This document shows positions 9,581 to 19,490 of a stretch of 64,000 nucleotides of DNA, piece by piece (position 1 is the first letter of the stretch; each line of letters starts with the position of its first letter). Under the pieces are notes generated by a model. That model made no database searches, was not told where the DNA came from, and worked only from the letters and a program-made list of their open reading frames with translations. This stretch comes from Bifidobacterium asteroides DSM 20089. GTDB taxonomy: Bacteria; Actinomycetota; Actinomycetes; Actinomycetales; Bifidobacteriaceae. The DNA lies in the NCBI RefSeq assembly GCF_002715865.1, contig NZ_CP017696.1, positions 744,001 to 808,000 of the forward strand, written 5' to 3'. A program made the position numbers and the translations under genes.

Positions 9581-11575
9581 ATGATGGTGGGTATGTTGCG
9601 TGAATATACGGTCGAGCTTCAACACCCGACGACGGACAAGGACACCATCTATTCGCTCCTGGCAAAACGCACCGCCCGCGATCCTGAGGAGCTGGTTGCC
9701 CAGTGGCAGGATCCCATGACCAGAAACTGGCACGATGTCAAGGCCGGGCAGATGTCCGCACGGGTTCGGGCCGTGGCCAAGGGCATGATGGCCCTGGGTG
9801 TGGAAAAAGGCAGCACCGTAGTCATCTACGCCTCCACCAGCTATGACTGGGGGGTCACGGACTTCGCCTGTGCCGCCATCGGAGCGGTTTCGGTGCCCAT
9901 CTATGAGACCGACTCGCCCAGCCAGGCACAGAAGATCGTCCAGGACGTGGACTGTGTCCTGGCTTTCGCCGGAGATTCGGAGCATGCGCAGATCCTGGAG
10001 CAGGTCCGGGGGTCATCGCCAAAGCTCAAGTATGTCTTCAACTTCGAAGCAGGGGGCCTGAACGCAGTCAGCGAATTCGGCCAGGGGATCGACGACGAGC
10101 GCCTGGATGAGGCCATCGCCCGGGTCAAGGCCGACGACCTGGCCACCATCGTCTACACTTCGGGCTCCACCGGAGAGCCCAAGGGCGCCATGCTCTCCAA
10201 CCGGAACTTCGTCCATATCGTCTTCGTGGGCTGGGACGTGCTCTACCACATGCTGGCAGCGCCCTCCCGCCTGATGCTCTTCCTGCCCCTGGCCCACTGC
10301 TTTGCCCGCTACATCCAGTACGTGGCCATCGGCGCCCAGGGCGTGGTCGGGTATGTTTCCAATGCCAAGCACCTGCTGACTGATCTGCGCACCTTCCGTC
10401 CCACCTATCTGTTGGGCGTGCCCCGTGTATTCGAGAAGGTCTACAACGCCGCCTCGCAGAAGGCCGGTACCGGCATGGCCGGCAAGGTCTTCGCCAAGGC
10501 CACCAGGCATTTCATCAAGTGGTCCAAGGACGAGCAGGAAGGGCGCGGCCATTCGCCTCTGACCCGCCTGGCCCACGCCTTCTATACCAAGACCGTCGGC
10601 AACACGATCGAGTCAGCCCTGGGCTCCAACCTGAGCTACCTGGCCTGCGGCGGCGCGCCCATGAATGCCGACCTGGCCCACTTCTTCAACGGAATCGACG
10701 GGATCACCTTCATCCAGGGCTATGGGATGACCGAGACGGCGGCCCCATGCATCGTCAACTTCGAGGATGCCAACGAGGTGGGGTCGGTCGGCCGCCCAGG
10801 CTCGGGCATCACGGTCAGGTTGAGCGACGATGACGAGCTTCTGGTCAAGGGCCCCAGCGTTTTTATGGGCTATTACCATCAACCTGAGCTGGATGCCACA
10901 GTTCTTGATAAAGACGGCTGGCTGCACACCGGAGATCTGGCCCAGATCGACGACCAGGGCTTCGTCTTCATCACCGGCCGCAAGAAGGACGTCATCATCA
11001 CCGCCGGCGGCAAGAACGTCAGCCCGGCGCCTTTGGAGGATGTCATCAGCACCTGCCCGATAGTCTCCCAGGCCGTTGTCGTGGGCGACGGCAGGCCGTT
11101 CGTGGGCGCCCTGGTCACCCTGGATGCCGGCATGTTGAAGTCCTGGCTGACCTCCCAGGGTCTGGACGCTGACATGAGCATGGAGCAGGCCAGTCATAAC
11201 GAGGCCATCCATGCCTTCATCCAGCAGTATGTGGACAAGGCCAACTGCAATGTCTCGCGGGCCGAGTCAGTGCGTAAGTTCCTGGTGCTGGACAAGGACT
11301 TCAGCCAGGAGGACGGTACCCTGACCCCCAGCCTGAAGGTGGTGCGCCCCGAGGTGCTCCGCCAGTATGCCGAACTTGTGGACAAGGTCCTCTATGCGCC
11401 CAGGACGCCAGCCAAGCCGGCCGCCAAGGAGAACGACATCGTCAGCAGGGCACGAACCACCATGAGCGATTCCCTGGCCAGCATGACCGGACGCAAGCGG
11501 GATGGCCGCCAGGAGGAGGAAGCAGCCCCGGAGGACGAGAAGGACGGCCGCGACGGCCGGGATAACGAGGAGTAA
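9581..11575 (+). CDS. fadD: long-chain fatty acid-CoA ligase (second copy)
   Basis: ANL-superfamily acyl-CoA synthetase of 664 residues and paralogue of the gene at 2678-4513. It has the P-loop YTSGSTGEPKGAML near residue 190, GYGMTETAAP near 380, and HTGDLAQIDDQGFVFITGRKKD near 450. After the catalytic core it carries about 40 extra residues, highly charged and ending in Glu/Asp/Arg-rich repeats (EEEAAPEDEKDGRDGRDNEE), which the first copy lacks. ATG at 9581 is used; a second ATG at 9593 is possible and neither has a clear ribosome binding site. def begins 3 bases after its stop, so the two are probably cotranscribed. Confidence 0.9.
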   Translation: MMVGMLREYTVELQHPTTDKDTIYSLLAKRTARDPEELVAQWQDPMTRNWHDVKAGQMSARVRAVAKGMMALGVEKGSTVVIYASTSYDWGVTDFACAAIGAVSVPIYETDSPSQAQKIVQDVDCVLAFAGDSEHAQILEQVRGSSPKLKYVFNFEAGGLNAVSEFGQGIDDERLDEAIARVKADDLATIVYTSGSTGEPKGAMLSNRNFVHIVFVGWDVLYHMLAAPSRLMLFLPLAHCFARYIQYVAIGAQGVVGYVSNAKHLLTDLRTFRPTYLLGVPRVFEKVYNAASQKAGTGMAGKVFAKATRHFIKWSKDEQEGRGHSPLTRLAHAFYTKTVGNTIESALGSNLSYLACGGAPMNADLAHFFNGIDGITFIQGYGMTETAAPCIVNFEDANEVGSVGRPGSGITVRLSDDDELLVKGPSVFMGYYHQPELDATVLDKDGWLHTGDLAQIDDQGFVFITGRKKDVIITAGGKNVSPAPLEDVISTCPIVSQAVVVGDGRPFVGALVTLDAGMLKSWLTSQGLDADMSMEQASHNEAIHAFIQQYVDKANCNVSRAESVRKFLVLDKDFSQEDGTLTPSLKVVRPEVLRQYAELVDKVLYAPRTPAKPAAKENDIVSRARTTMSDSLASMTGRKRDGRQEEEAAPEDEKDGRDGRDNEE

Positions 11576-11578
11576 GCA

Positions 11579-12061
11579 GTGGCGATTCGTACAATCAGAG
11601 TGGTTCCCGATCCGGTTTTGCGCACCCCCTGCGATCCTGTGACCAGCATCACCCCGGCTGTGCGCAGTCTGGTCCGTGACCTGGTCGACACTGTCGACGA
11701 CCCTGGCAGGGCCGGCCTGTCGGCCAATCAAATAGGCGTGGGCCTGCGTGTTTTCTCGTACAACATCGGCGGCAAGGTGGGCTACATCATCAATCCGGTC
11801 ATCGACAAGACCTCCGGCGAGCAGTATGGCGAGGAGGGGTGCCTTTCCCTGCCCAACCTTTGGTATCCGACAAGGCGGGCCGACTACGCCCGAGCCCACG
11901 GGATCGACCTGGACGGCAAGACGGTGACTCTGGAAGGCCATGGCATCATGGGTCGGATGATTCAGCACGAGTGCGATCACCTGGACGGCCATGTCTATGT
12001 GGATCGGCTGGAGAGCGATGTCCGCCGCAAGGCCATGCAGCAGCTGAGATCAGCCAGGTAG
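11579..12061 (+). CDS. def: peptide deformylase
   Basis: Removes the N-formyl group from nascent proteins; metal-dependent. All three family motifs are present in the 160-residue product: GLSANQIGV (motif 1), EEGCLSLP (motif 2, metal-binding Cys) and HECDHLDG (motif 3, HExxH type). The GTG start lies 3 bases after the fadD stop, with GAGGAG inside the end of fadD acting as the ribosome binding site, which suggests translational coupling. Confidence 0.95.
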   Translation: MAIRTIRVVPDPVLRTPCDPVTSITPAVRSLVRDLVDTVDDPGRAGLSANQIGVGLRVFSYNIGGKVGYIINPVIDKTSGEQYGEEGCLSLPNLWYPTRRADYARAHGIDLDGKTVTLEGHGIMGRMIQHECDHLDGHVYVDRLESDVRRKAMQQLRSAR

Positions 12062-12078
12062 GCAGAGGGCGAACACGG

Positions 12079-12103
12079 TACCCGAGGTCACTGGCCTCGG
12101 GTA
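12079..12103 (+). terminator. hairpin between def and rpsB
   Basis: A 9-base perfect inverted repeat, TACCCGAGG (12079-12087) and CCTCGGGTA (12095-12103), with a 7-base loop. It is followed by TCATAATAAT, not a true T-run, so it is a weak terminator or a leader hairpin of rpsB. Confidence 0.4.
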
Positions 12104-12284
12104 TCATAATAATCCGGCGTGTCAATGCGCAGGTCCGCTGTCACGGGTGGGCAGGCGCGCCAAGAGTACCCGAACACACGCCGCAAATTCGCGCCATGTC
12201 CGCGACGTCCTGTGTCGGTCGGCTCCCCGGAGTTGCACGCAGGTGCACATGGCCAGGCAATAACCGACAATGAAAGGTACGGAC

Positions 12285-13154
12285 ATGGCACAGATCACCA
12301 TGAGCGAAATGCTGAAGGCCGGCGTCCACTTCGGACACCAGACCCGTCGTTGGAACCCCAAGATGAAGCAGTACATCCTGATGGAGCGCAACGGCATCCA
12401 CATCATCAACCTCTTCAAGTCGCTCGGTCTGATCGACCAGGCCTATGACTTCATCAAGCAGACCGTGGCCCACAACGGCACCGTGCTCTTCGTGGGGACC
12501 AAGAAGCAGGCCCAGGAGGCCATCAAGGCACAGGCCACCCGGGTGAACATGCCCTACGTCTCCGAGCGCTGGCTGGGCGGCATGCTGACCAACTTCCAGA
12601 CCGTGACCAAGCGGGTCGGCCGCTTGAAGGAGCTGGAGGAGATGGACTTCGACGACGTGCACGGCTCGGGGCTGACCAAGAAGGAGCTCCTGCTCCTGCG
12701 TCGCGAGAAGGACAAGCTGGAGCGTCAGCTGGGTGGCATCCGCAACATGAGCCGTACCCCTTCGGCCCTGTTCGTGGTCGACATCAACAAGGAGGCCCTG
12801 GCCGTCTCCGAGGCCAACAAGCTGGGTATCCCGGTCGTGGCCCTGGTGGACACCAACACGGATCCCGAGCTCGTCACCTACCCCATTCCCGCCAACGACG
12901 ATGCCATTCGCGGCGTCGAGCTGCTGACCAGGCTGATGGCCGATGCCGTGGCCGACGGTCTGCTGGAGCGCTCCGGCAAGGCCGCCAAGACCGAGGAGGC
13001 CTCCGACCAGCCCATGGCCGAGTGGGAGAAGAACCTGCTGGAGAACAAGGATGGACAGCCGCAGGAGCAGGCCCAGGAGACCGCCCAGGCTCCCCAGGCC
13101 GAGCAGCCTGCGCAAGAGCAGCAGGAGACCCCAGCTGCCGATCAGGCCGCCTGA
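12285..13154 (+). CDS. rpsB: 30S ribosomal protein S2
   Basis: Component of the small ribosomal subunit. The start at 12285 gives [20 protein letters not shown], the canonical S2 N-terminus, with GAAAGG upstream; the frame extending to 12270 adds four residues without support. The product has 289 residues. After the conserved core (to about residue 235) it has a Gln/Glu/Ala-rich C-terminal tail typical of actinobacterial S2. It is followed 27 bases later by tsf, the usual rpsB-tsf pair. Confidence 0.97.
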   Translation: MAQITMSEMLKAGVHFGHQTRRWNPKMKQYILMERNGIHIINLFKSLGLIDQAYDFIKQTVAHNGTVLFVGTKKQAQEAIKAQATRVNMPYVSERWLGGMLTNFQTVTKRVGRLKELEEMDFDDVHGSGLTKKELLLLRREKDKLERQLGGIRNMSRTPSALFVVDINKEALAVSEANKLGIPVVALVDTNTDPELVTYPIPANDDAIRGVELLTRLMADAVADGLLERSGKAAKTEEASDQPMAEWEKNLLENKDGQPQEQAQETAQAPQAEQPAQEQQETPAADQAA

Positions 13155-13181
13155 AATCTGGCGTCTAGATAGGAGAGTTTC

Positions 13182-14033
13182 ATGGCAAAAATCACCGCTG
13201 CACTGATCAAGGAGCTGCGTGATCAGACCGGCGCCGGCATGATGGACGTCAAGAAGGCCCTGACCGAGGCCGAGGGCGACATGGCCCGCGCCAAGGAGAT
13301 CATCCGCGCCACCGGCATCCAGGCCGCAGGCGCCCGTGAGGGCCGCAAGGCTCAGGAGGGCCTGATCGCCTCCACCGTCGTCGAGGGTGGACAGGGCCAG
13401 ATCGGCTATGCCGTCGAGCTCAACTCCGAGACCGACTTCGTGGCCAAGACCCCTCAGTTCGTCGAGTTCGGTCAGGAGGTCATCGACGACGTGGCCAAGG
13501 CTGATGCCTCCAACGCCGAGCAGGTCGATGCCGCCCCATCCAAGTCCGGCACCGTCAAGGAGACCGTTGAGGAGGCCGGCGCGCTCTTCCATGAGCACGT
13601 CAAGGTCGGCCAGGTGGCCCGGGTCGAAGGTCCCCGTGTGGAGATCTACGCACACCGCAAGTCCGTGGAGATGCCCCCATCCATCGTGGCCATGATCGCC
13701 ACTGATGAGGCCGGCGCCCAGGTCGCTCATGAGGTGGCCCTCCAGATCTCCGCCATGAGCCCCAAGTGGCTCAGCCGCGAGGATGTGCCGGCCGACGTGG
13801 TGGAGTCCGAGCGTCGCGTGGCCACTGAGAAGTCCCAGGCTGAAGGCAAGCCAGAGAAGATCATTCCCAAGATCGTCGAGGGGCGTCTGAACGCCTTCTT
13901 CAAGGAGACTGTCCTGCTGGAGCAGCAGTACGTCAAGGACACCTCCAAGACCATTGGTGATCTCTTCAAGCAGGCTGGCGGCAAGGCTCTGGCCTTCGCC
14001 CGTCTCGAGGTCGGCAAGGGCGACGAGGAGTAG
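13182..14033 (+). CDS. tsf: translation elongation factor Ts
   Basis: Nucleotide exchange factor for EF-Tu. The N-terminal UBA-like domain and signature ALIKELRDQTGAGMMDVKKA are clear, as is the family signature ELNSETDFVAKTPQF (about residues 78-92). The 283-residue length is normal. AGGAGAG precedes the ATG. The gene ends about 80 bases before a strong terminator at 14111. Confidence 0.97.
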   Translation: MAKITAALIKELRDQTGAGMMDVKKALTEAEGDMARAKEIIRATGIQAAGAREGRKAQEGLIASTVVEGGQGQIGYAVELNSETDFVAKTPQFVEFGQEVIDDVAKADASNAEQVDAAPSKSGTVKETVEEAGALFHEHVKVGQVARVEGPRVEIYAHRKSVEMPPSIVAMIATDEAGAQVAHEVALQISAMSPKWLSREDVPADVVESERRVATEKSQAEGKPEKIIPKIVEGRLNAFFKETVLLEQQYVKDTSKTIGDLFKQAGGKALAFARLEVGKGDEE

Positions 14034-14110
14034 TTGGCAGCCCAGAAATGCCCGGTGTCGTCCCGCTTGATCCCACCTGAGGGATAGGTAGACGATTGGC
14101 ATTGATGGTA

Positions 14111-14146
14111 GGGGAGCGGCTTTCGTGGCCGCTCCCCTTCTTTCCT
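14111..14146 (+). terminator. rho-independent terminator after tsf
   Basis: Perfect 10-base stem GGGGAGCGGC (14111-14120) / GCCGCTCCCC (14128-14137), 7-base loop, followed by TTCTTTCCT. It separates the rpsB-tsf unit from pyrH. Confidence 0.85.
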
Positions 14147-14264
14147 CCCAGGCCGGTCGCCTGAGTCTCTTTCCTTCGCCTATTCGGGAAGGGGTTGTCG
14201 CCCAGCCCGGATACCCTGTTAGCGGCGTATTCCGCCCGTCATCATGTCTGGAGAAAGGGCTTTT

Positions 14265-15020
14265 ATGACCGGATCCGATTCAGCGCAAAACCCAGCATCG
14301 CCTCGTCGTGTGTTGCTCAAGCTCTCCGGAGAGGCCTTCGGGGGAGGCGAGGTCGGCATCGACGTGCAGGTGGTCAAGCGTGTGGCCAAGGAGATCGTCC
14401 AGGCGGTGCAGAGCGGCGTTCAGGTGGCCATCGTGGTGGGCGGCGGCAACTTCTTCCGTGGAGCAGAGCTCAGCCAGGCCGGCATTGAACGCTCGCGCGG
14501 CGACTACATGGGCATGCTGGGCACAGTCATGAACTGCCTGGCCTTGCAGGACTTCCTGGAGCAGGACGGTCAGGCCACCAGGGTGCAGACAGCCATCACC
14601 ATGGGCCAGGTGGCCGAACCTTATATTCCTCTCAAGGCCATCCGTCACCTGGAGAAGGGGCGCGTGGTCATCTTCGGCGCCGGATCAGGCATGCCCTACT
14701 TTTCCACCGACACCGTCTCAATTCAGCGGGCCCTGGAGATCCACTGCGTCGAGGTTCTCATGGGCAAGAACGGGGTGGACGGTGTATACACGGCCGATCC
14801 GCACAAGCAGGCTTCTGCGCGCATGTTCACCAATCTGAGTTACCAGCGGGCCCTGGTGGACAACCTGGCCGTCATGGATGCAGCGGCGCTGTCCATGGCC
14901 CGGGACAACGACATGCCCATCCGTGTCTTCGGGCTTGAAGGCGAAGGCAACGTGACCGGAGCACTCAAAGGCCAGCGTCTGGGCACCCTGGTCCACGGTG
15001 GTCCTGATCGTACCCTGTAG
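14265..15020 (+). CDS. pyrH: UMP kinase
   Basis: Phosphorylates UMP to UDP in pyrimidine nucleotide synthesis. Amino-acid-kinase fold with [14 protein letters not shown] at the N-terminus, [10 protein letters not shown] for phosphate binding, and [19 protein letters not shown] near the end. ATG at 14265 is preferred because AGAAAGGG precedes it; ATG at 14244 is in frame and would add seven residues. It sits in the common order pyrH-frr-cdsA. Confidence 0.95.
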   Translation: MTGSDSAQNPASPRRVLLKLSGEAFGGGEVGIDVQVVKRVAKEIVQAVQSGVQVAIVVGGGNFFRGAELSQAGIERSRGDYMGMLGTVMNCLALQDFLEQDGQATRVQTAITMGQVAEPYIPLKAIRHLEKGRVVIFGAGSGMPYFSTDTVSIQRALEIHCVEVLMGKNGVDGVYTADPHKQASARMFTNLSYQRALVDNLAVMDAAALSMARDNDMPIRVFGLEGEGNVTGALKGQRLGTLVHGGPDRTL

Positions 15021-15133
15021 CCGGATGCTGGCACACCCCGTGCCGCTTGGCCCCGTGGCCCCCTGGCCGTAGAGTATAAGAACGACGGACCTCGCGCGCA
15101 CAGGCGGATGGTTCATACAGCAAGGAGCAGATC

Positions 15134-15688
15134 ATGACCACAGTGGTGGATCAGGCCGGAAGGCAGATGGACAAGAGCATCGAGGCGACCAAGGAGAACT
15201 TCTCGGGAATCAGGACCGGGCGTGCCAATCCCTCCTTCCTCAACGACATCATGGTGGAGTACTACGGCACTCCCACCCCCATCAAGTCGTTGGCATCCAT
15301 TGGCGTGCCGGAGCCCCGCACCCTGGCAGTCACCCCCTTCGACCCCTCCCAGGCGGGAGCGGTCGAGAAGGCCATCCGCGACTCCGACCTGGGCGTCAAC
15401 CCCAGCCGTGACGGCAACGTCATCAGGGTCACCATGCCCGAGCTGACCGAGGAGCGCCGTCGGGAGTACGTCAAGCTGGCCAAGAATAAGGCCGAGGAGG
15501 GCAAGGTGGCCGTCCGCAACATCCGGCGCAAGGTCAAGGAGGAGCTGGAGGCCAAGGTCAAGGATGGCGACCTGGGCGAGGATGAAGGCAACCGGCTGCA
15601 GAAGGAGCTGGAGACCGTCACCAAGCAGAAGAACGATATGATCGACCAGCTCCTGGATGCCAAGGAGAAGGAGATCCTCGAGGTCTGA
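15134..15688 (+). CDS. frr: ribosome recycling factor
   Basis: Releases ribosomes from mRNA after termination, together with EF-G. The 184-residue product shows the family blocks GIRTGRANPSFLNDIMVEYYG, PEPRTLAVTPFDP and the helical C-terminal EEGKVAVRNIRRKVKEEL. AAGGAG lies 8 bases before the start. cdsA starts 25 bases after its stop. Confidence 0.97.
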   Translation: MTTVVDQAGRQMDKSIEATKENFSGIRTGRANPSFLNDIMVEYYGTPTPIKSLASIGVPEPRTLAVTPFDPSQAGAVEKAIRDSDLGVNPSRDGNVIRVTMPELTEERRREYVKLAKNKAEEGKVAVRNIRRKVKEELEAKVKDGDLGEDEGNRLQKELETVTKQKNDMIDQLLDAKEKEILEV

Positions 15689-15713
15689 TCCGCTTGGGGA
15701 GGGTCCACACTTC

Positions 15714-16703
15714 ATGAGTACTAAGGAAAGCTCCGCCGAGAAGGCCGGTCAGGATGCCGTCGCAACCCTGAACAGGCGAACCGGGCGCAACATGCCACAG
15801 GCGGTGGCTACCGGCGCGCTTCTGGTGGTCATCATTCTGGCCTGCATCCTGGTGCGCATCGACGCATTCATCTACCTGATCGTGATCTTCATGACCCTGG
15901 GGCTCTGGGAGCTCAGGGTGGACTTTGCCACGGCGGGGCTGCATATACCGGTTGTCGAGCTCTGGATCTGCTCGGCGGCCACCATGCTGGCCTCCTTCTA
16001 CGCGCCGGACCATGTTGCGGTCATGACTGCAGGTGTTCTGGTCACTGCCCTGGTCGGAGCCCTTTCTGCCACCCGCAATCATCGCCTGGGTGGCCGTCTG
16101 CTCAAGGCGGTGAACGCCAAGCTGTCGGGCAAGGATGCGCAGACCATGGCCGATGCCTCCTACGGCACCGCAGAGGGGGAGAGCCGATCAAGCAGCCTGG
16201 CCAATGTGGGCGTCACCCTCCTGACTGTTGTCTACATCACCCTCCTGGCCTGTCTGATAACCCTGCCCACCACCTTCGGCGGGCACCCTGCAGCACATGC
16301 CTTCATGGTGATTTTCCTGCCCGCCTTGAGCGACATCGGTGGACTACTCTTCGGCTCGCTCTTTGGCAGGCACAAGATCGCGCCCCGCATCTCGCCCGGC
16401 AAGTCGCTGGAGGGACTGGCAGGCTCCATGCTCTGCTGCCTGGTCGGCGCCCTGGTCATCTTCGCGGCCACCTATCCCATGGCGGATTGGGGACGGATCT
16501 GGTGGGTCGCCCTGCTCATGGGCATCATGGTCGGAGCCACAGGCACCCTGGGCGACCTGAGTGCATCCTTGATCAAACGCGACCTGGGGATCAAGGACAT
16601 GGGCCACCTGCTCAAGGGCCATGGCGGGGTGCTGGACAGGGTTGATTCCATCCTCATGTCCGCACCATTCATCACACTGGTCCTTTTGGTCACTGGCCTG
16701 TGA
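15714..16703 (+). CDS. cdsA: phosphatidate cytidylyltransferase
   Basis: Makes CDP-diacylglycerol from phosphatidic acid and CTP, the entry to anionic phospholipids. An integral membrane protein of 329 residues with several transmembrane segments. The CDS signature is near the C-terminus: SLIKRDLGIKDMGHLLKGHG followed by GVLDRVDS. The start at 15714 follows GGGGAGGG; the frame extending back to 15657 overlaps frr and is not supported. The product feeds PgsA, encoded at 25393. Confidence 0.94.
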   Translation: MSTKESSAEKAGQDAVATLNRRTGRNMPQAVATGALLVVIILACILVRIDAFIYLIVIFMTLGLWELRVDFATAGLHIPVVELWICSAATMLASFYAPDHVAVMTAGVLVTALVGALSATRNHRLGGRLLKAVNAKLSGKDAQTMADASYGTAEGESRSSSLANVGVTLLTVVYITLLACLITLPTTFGGHPAAHAFMVIFLPALSDIGGLLFGSLFGRHKIAPRISPGKSLEGLAGSMLCCLVGALVIFAATYPMADWGRIWWVALLMGIMVGATGTLGDLSASLIKRDLGIKDMGHLLKGHGGVLDRVDSILMSAPFITLVLLVTGL

Positions 16704-16767
16704 CCGGAATTGATGGCCCAATGCCCAGAGGGGCTGTCGGTTGGCTGATACAGGATGAGGTAGAGGT

Positions 16768-17955
16768 ATGACAGATGTCGATATGACCGTTGCCGAGCCT
16801 GAAACAGGCATCACCCCAGGAGGCAAGGATGGGGCCTTCAGGGACGTTCTGGCTGCCGACCATGCCCGGCGAGGCAAGCCGCCGCGCCACTTTACGGACA
16901 TGGACCAGCAGGAGCGGCAGGAGGTCTGCGCCCAACTGGGCCTGCCGAAATTCCGTGTCTCGCAGCTGGCCAACCATTACTTCAACCATCTGTCCATCAA
17001 CCCGGACGATTTCACGGACTTTCCCGCGGCCAACCGCCAGGAGGCCGCACACCGTTTCTTCCCTGAACTGATAACCCCGGTCACCGTTCAGAAGGCGGAT
17101 CAGGGGACCACCATCAAGACCCTCTGGGAGCTCTTCGACGGGTCCAGGATCGAGTCCGTGCTCATGCGCTATCCCTCCAGGGCCACCCTCTGTATCTCCA
17201 GCCAGGTCGGCTGCGGCATGGGTTGCCCCTTCTGCGCCACAGGTCAGCTTGGATTGACCCGGAACATGTCGACCGGAGAGATTCTGGAACAGGTCAGGGC
17301 TGCCTCCCAGATGATGAGGTCCGGACAGGTGGCGGGCGGCCCGGGTCGTCTGAGCAACATCGTCTTCATGGGGATGGGCGAGCCCATGGGCAACTACCGG
17401 GCGGTGCTTTCCGCAGTCAGGCAGATCAGCGCCCTGCCACCCAAGGGATTCGGCATCTCGGCCAGGAATATCACTGTGTCCACGGTCGGCGTGGTCCCCG
17501 GCATCCGCAAGCTGACCAAGGAGGGAATCCCGGTCCGTCTGGCCGTCTCCCTCCATGCCCCTAGCGACAAGTTGCGCGATGAGCTTGTGCCCATGAACAG
17601 GCGCTTCAACACCACCCAGGTTCTGGATGCAGCCCACGACTACTACCTGGCCAGCGGCAGACGGGTCAGCATCGAGTACGCCCTGATGCGCGGCATCAAC
17701 GACCAGGCCGAGCATGCCCGCCTTCTGGCCAAGCGCCTCAACCACTACGGGGACGACTGGGCGCATGTCAACCCCATACCTCTGAATCCGATTGAAGGGT
17801 CTCGTTGGACGGCCTCCAAGCCTGAGGATGAGCAGCGGTTCCTGGACATTCTTCACAAGGCCGGCATCACTGCGACCATGAGGGACACCCGCGGATCGGA
17901 CATCGACGGCGCCTGTGGTCAGCTGGCAGCCAAGGCCGTCAAGCTTCAGGCCTGA
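16768..17955 (+). CDS. rlmN: 23S rRNA (adenine-2503-C2) methyltransferase
   Basis: Radical SAM enzyme that methylates A2503 of 23S rRNA and certain tRNAs. The [4Fe-4S] motif CX3CX2C is seen as CGMGCPFC (about residues 150-157), after ATLCISSQVG. Other family blocks are NIVFMGMGEPMGNY, ITVSTVGVVPGIRKL and the C-terminal Cys region MRDTRGSDIDGACGQL containing the second catalytic Cys. The 395-residue length is typical. Confidence 0.96.
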   Translation: MTDVDMTVAEPETGITPGGKDGAFRDVLAADHARRGKPPRHFTDMDQQERQEVCAQLGLPKFRVSQLANHYFNHLSINPDDFTDFPAANRQEAAHRFFPELITPVTVQKADQGTTIKTLWELFDGSRIESVLMRYPSRATLCISSQVGCGMGCPFCATGQLGLTRNMSTGEILEQVRAASQMMRSGQVAGGPGRLSNIVFMGMGEPMGNYRAVLSAVRQISALPPKGFGISARNITVSTVGVVPGIRKLTKEGIPVRLAVSLHAPSDKLRDELVPMNRRFNTTQVLDAAHDYYLASGRRVSIEYALMRGINDQAEHARLLAKRLNHYGDDWAHVNPIPLNPIEGSRWTASKPEDEQRFLDILHKAGITATMRDTRGSDIDGACGQLAAKAVKLQA

Positions 17956-18069
17956 TTCGGCCTTTTGCAGTGTGGCCATGCCATAGTGTGGACATACGGT
18001 AGTCTTCCGACACTGCAGAAGCTAGTGTCGTGACTCAAACAATTCGGTTCAGGCAGGAAGGCAGGTCGC

Positions 18070-18846
18070 ATGACGGTAGCGGTTCGTGTCATTCCCTGCC
18101 TTGATGTCGACCAGGGTCGTGTGGTCAAAGGCGTCCACTTCAAGAATCTGCGCGATGCGGGTGACCCGGTCGAACTGGCATCCGCCTACTACCAACAGGG
18201 AGCCGACGAGCTGACCTTTTTGGATGTGACTGCTTCTGGCAGCGGGCGAGCCACCATGGTGGACCTGGTCAAAAGCACCGCCGACCAGATTTTCATCCCG
18301 CTGACCGTCGGCGGAGGCGTGCGCACCCCGCAGGATGTCGACACTCTTCTGCGGTCCGGGGCTGACAAAGTCGGCATCAACACAGCAGCCATTGCCAACC
18401 CGCAGGTCATCGGCGACATCGCCCACCGCTTCGGTCGCCAGGTCCTGGTGCTCTCGGTCGATGCCCGCCGATCCAATGCAGAGGGCATTACCTCGGGATA
18501 TGAGGTGACCACCATGGGCGGACACCAGTCCACCGGCATCGATGCCATCGACTGGGTCAAGCAGGCCCAGGAACTCGGAGCCGGTGAGATCCTCCTCAAC
18601 TCCATGGATGCGGACGGCACCCGTCAGGGATTCGATCTGGAGATGATCGCCGACGTGCGCAAGGCGGTATCCCTTCCGCTCATCGCCAGCGGCGGGGCAG
18701 GCAAGGCCGCCGATTTTCCTCCCGCTGTCAAGGCCGGGGCCGATGCGGTCCTGGCGGCTTCCGTCTTCCATTTTGGACAGGTGTCCATCAAGGACGTCAA
18801 GCAGGCGCTCCATGCGGCCGGGTATCCGGTTCGATGGCAGGCCTGA
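18070..18846 (+). CDS. hisF: imidazole glycerol phosphate synthase subunit HisF
   Basis: Cyclase subunit that, with HisH, forms imidazole glycerol phosphate and AICAR. TIM-barrel protein of 258 residues starting [20 protein letters not shown]; catalytic Asp residues are in CLDVD and in [10 protein letters not shown]. The phosphate-binding loops read [10 protein letters not shown] and [12 protein letters not shown]. hisH is not adjacent. hisI follows after 166 bases. Confidence 0.96.
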   Translation: MTVAVRVIPCLDVDQGRVVKGVHFKNLRDAGDPVELASAYYQQGADELTFLDVTASGSGRATMVDLVKSTADQIFIPLTVGGGVRTPQDVDTLLRSGADKVGINTAAIANPQVIGDIAHRFGRQVLVLSVDARRSNAEGITSGYEVTTMGGHQSTGIDAIDWVKQAQELGAGEILLNSMDADGTRQGFDLEMIADVRKAVSLPLIASGGAGKAADFPPAVKAGADAVLAASVFHFGQVSIKDVKQALHAAGYPVRWQA

Positions 18847-19012
18847 ACCAATCCCGCAGAGAATTTCGGCACCATGCGGTGCATGGCATTTGCAGGTCCT
18901 ATTGGCAGCAATCGGGAAACCGTACCCAATACCATAAAAAAGCGACCGACGAGGATATGTCGTACAAACTGGCTGAATCAATCAGCTGAATCATCAAGGA
19001 GAACGAGGATCA

Positions 19013-19447
19013 ATGTCACAGTCTTCGAAGGACCAGGAAGCACGTTTGGACCCGAGCATAGCGGCCAGGCTCAAGAAGGACGCCAAGGGACTTGTGGCCG
19101 CAGTGGTCCAGCAGTATGACAGCCGCCAGGTTCTTATGGTCGGTTACATGGACGAGGAAGCCCTTAGACGGACCCTGACAACAGGAAGAGTCACATTCTG
19201 GTCCCGCTCCAGGCAGGAATACTGGCGCAAGGGGGACACCTCCGGGCATGTCCAATACGTCAAGGGAGTCAGCATCGACTGTGACGGGGACGCGCTGCTT
19301 ATCGAAGTGGACCAGGTGGGGGCCGCCTGCCATACCGGGACCAGGTCGTGTTTCGAAGCCGGCGGACCGCTTCCGGCGGTACAGGGTAATCGTACTCAGG
19401 CGGAAATGCAGAGCCAGGAAGGGCCATCCAGTGCAGAAAGACGCTAA
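19013..19447 (+). CDS. hisI: phosphoribosyl-AMP cyclohydrolase
   Basis: Third step of histidine synthesis. The 144-residue monofunctional protein has the metal-binding block [21 protein letters not shown] plus a downstream Cys (SCFE), and the helix [19 protein letters not shown] precedes the start. The end lies 43 bases before the trpCB fusion; in many actinobacteria trpE stands at this position. Confidence 0.95.
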   Translation: MSQSSKDQEARLDPSIAARLKKDAKGLVAAVVQQYDSRQVLMVGYMDEEALRRTLTTGRVTFWSRSRQEYWRKGDTSGHVQYVKGVSIDCDGDALLIEVDQVGAACHTGTRSCFEAGGPLPAVQGNRTQAEMQSQEGPSSAERR

Positions 19448-19490
19448 GGTTGTGGCAGGGAACACACAGGAAACTGGAGGGAAGGGCTCT

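Noticed and set aside
12141-14102. 653-codon open frame on the minus strand opposite rpsB and tsf
   Set aside because: It is a Leu/Gly/His-rich shadow of two certain genes with strong third-position GC bias; no domains.
18847-19012. Trp or His attenuator before hisI
   Set aside because: No leader peptide with clustered Trp or His codons and no terminator-antiterminator pair visible; only a 6-base hairpin near 18871.
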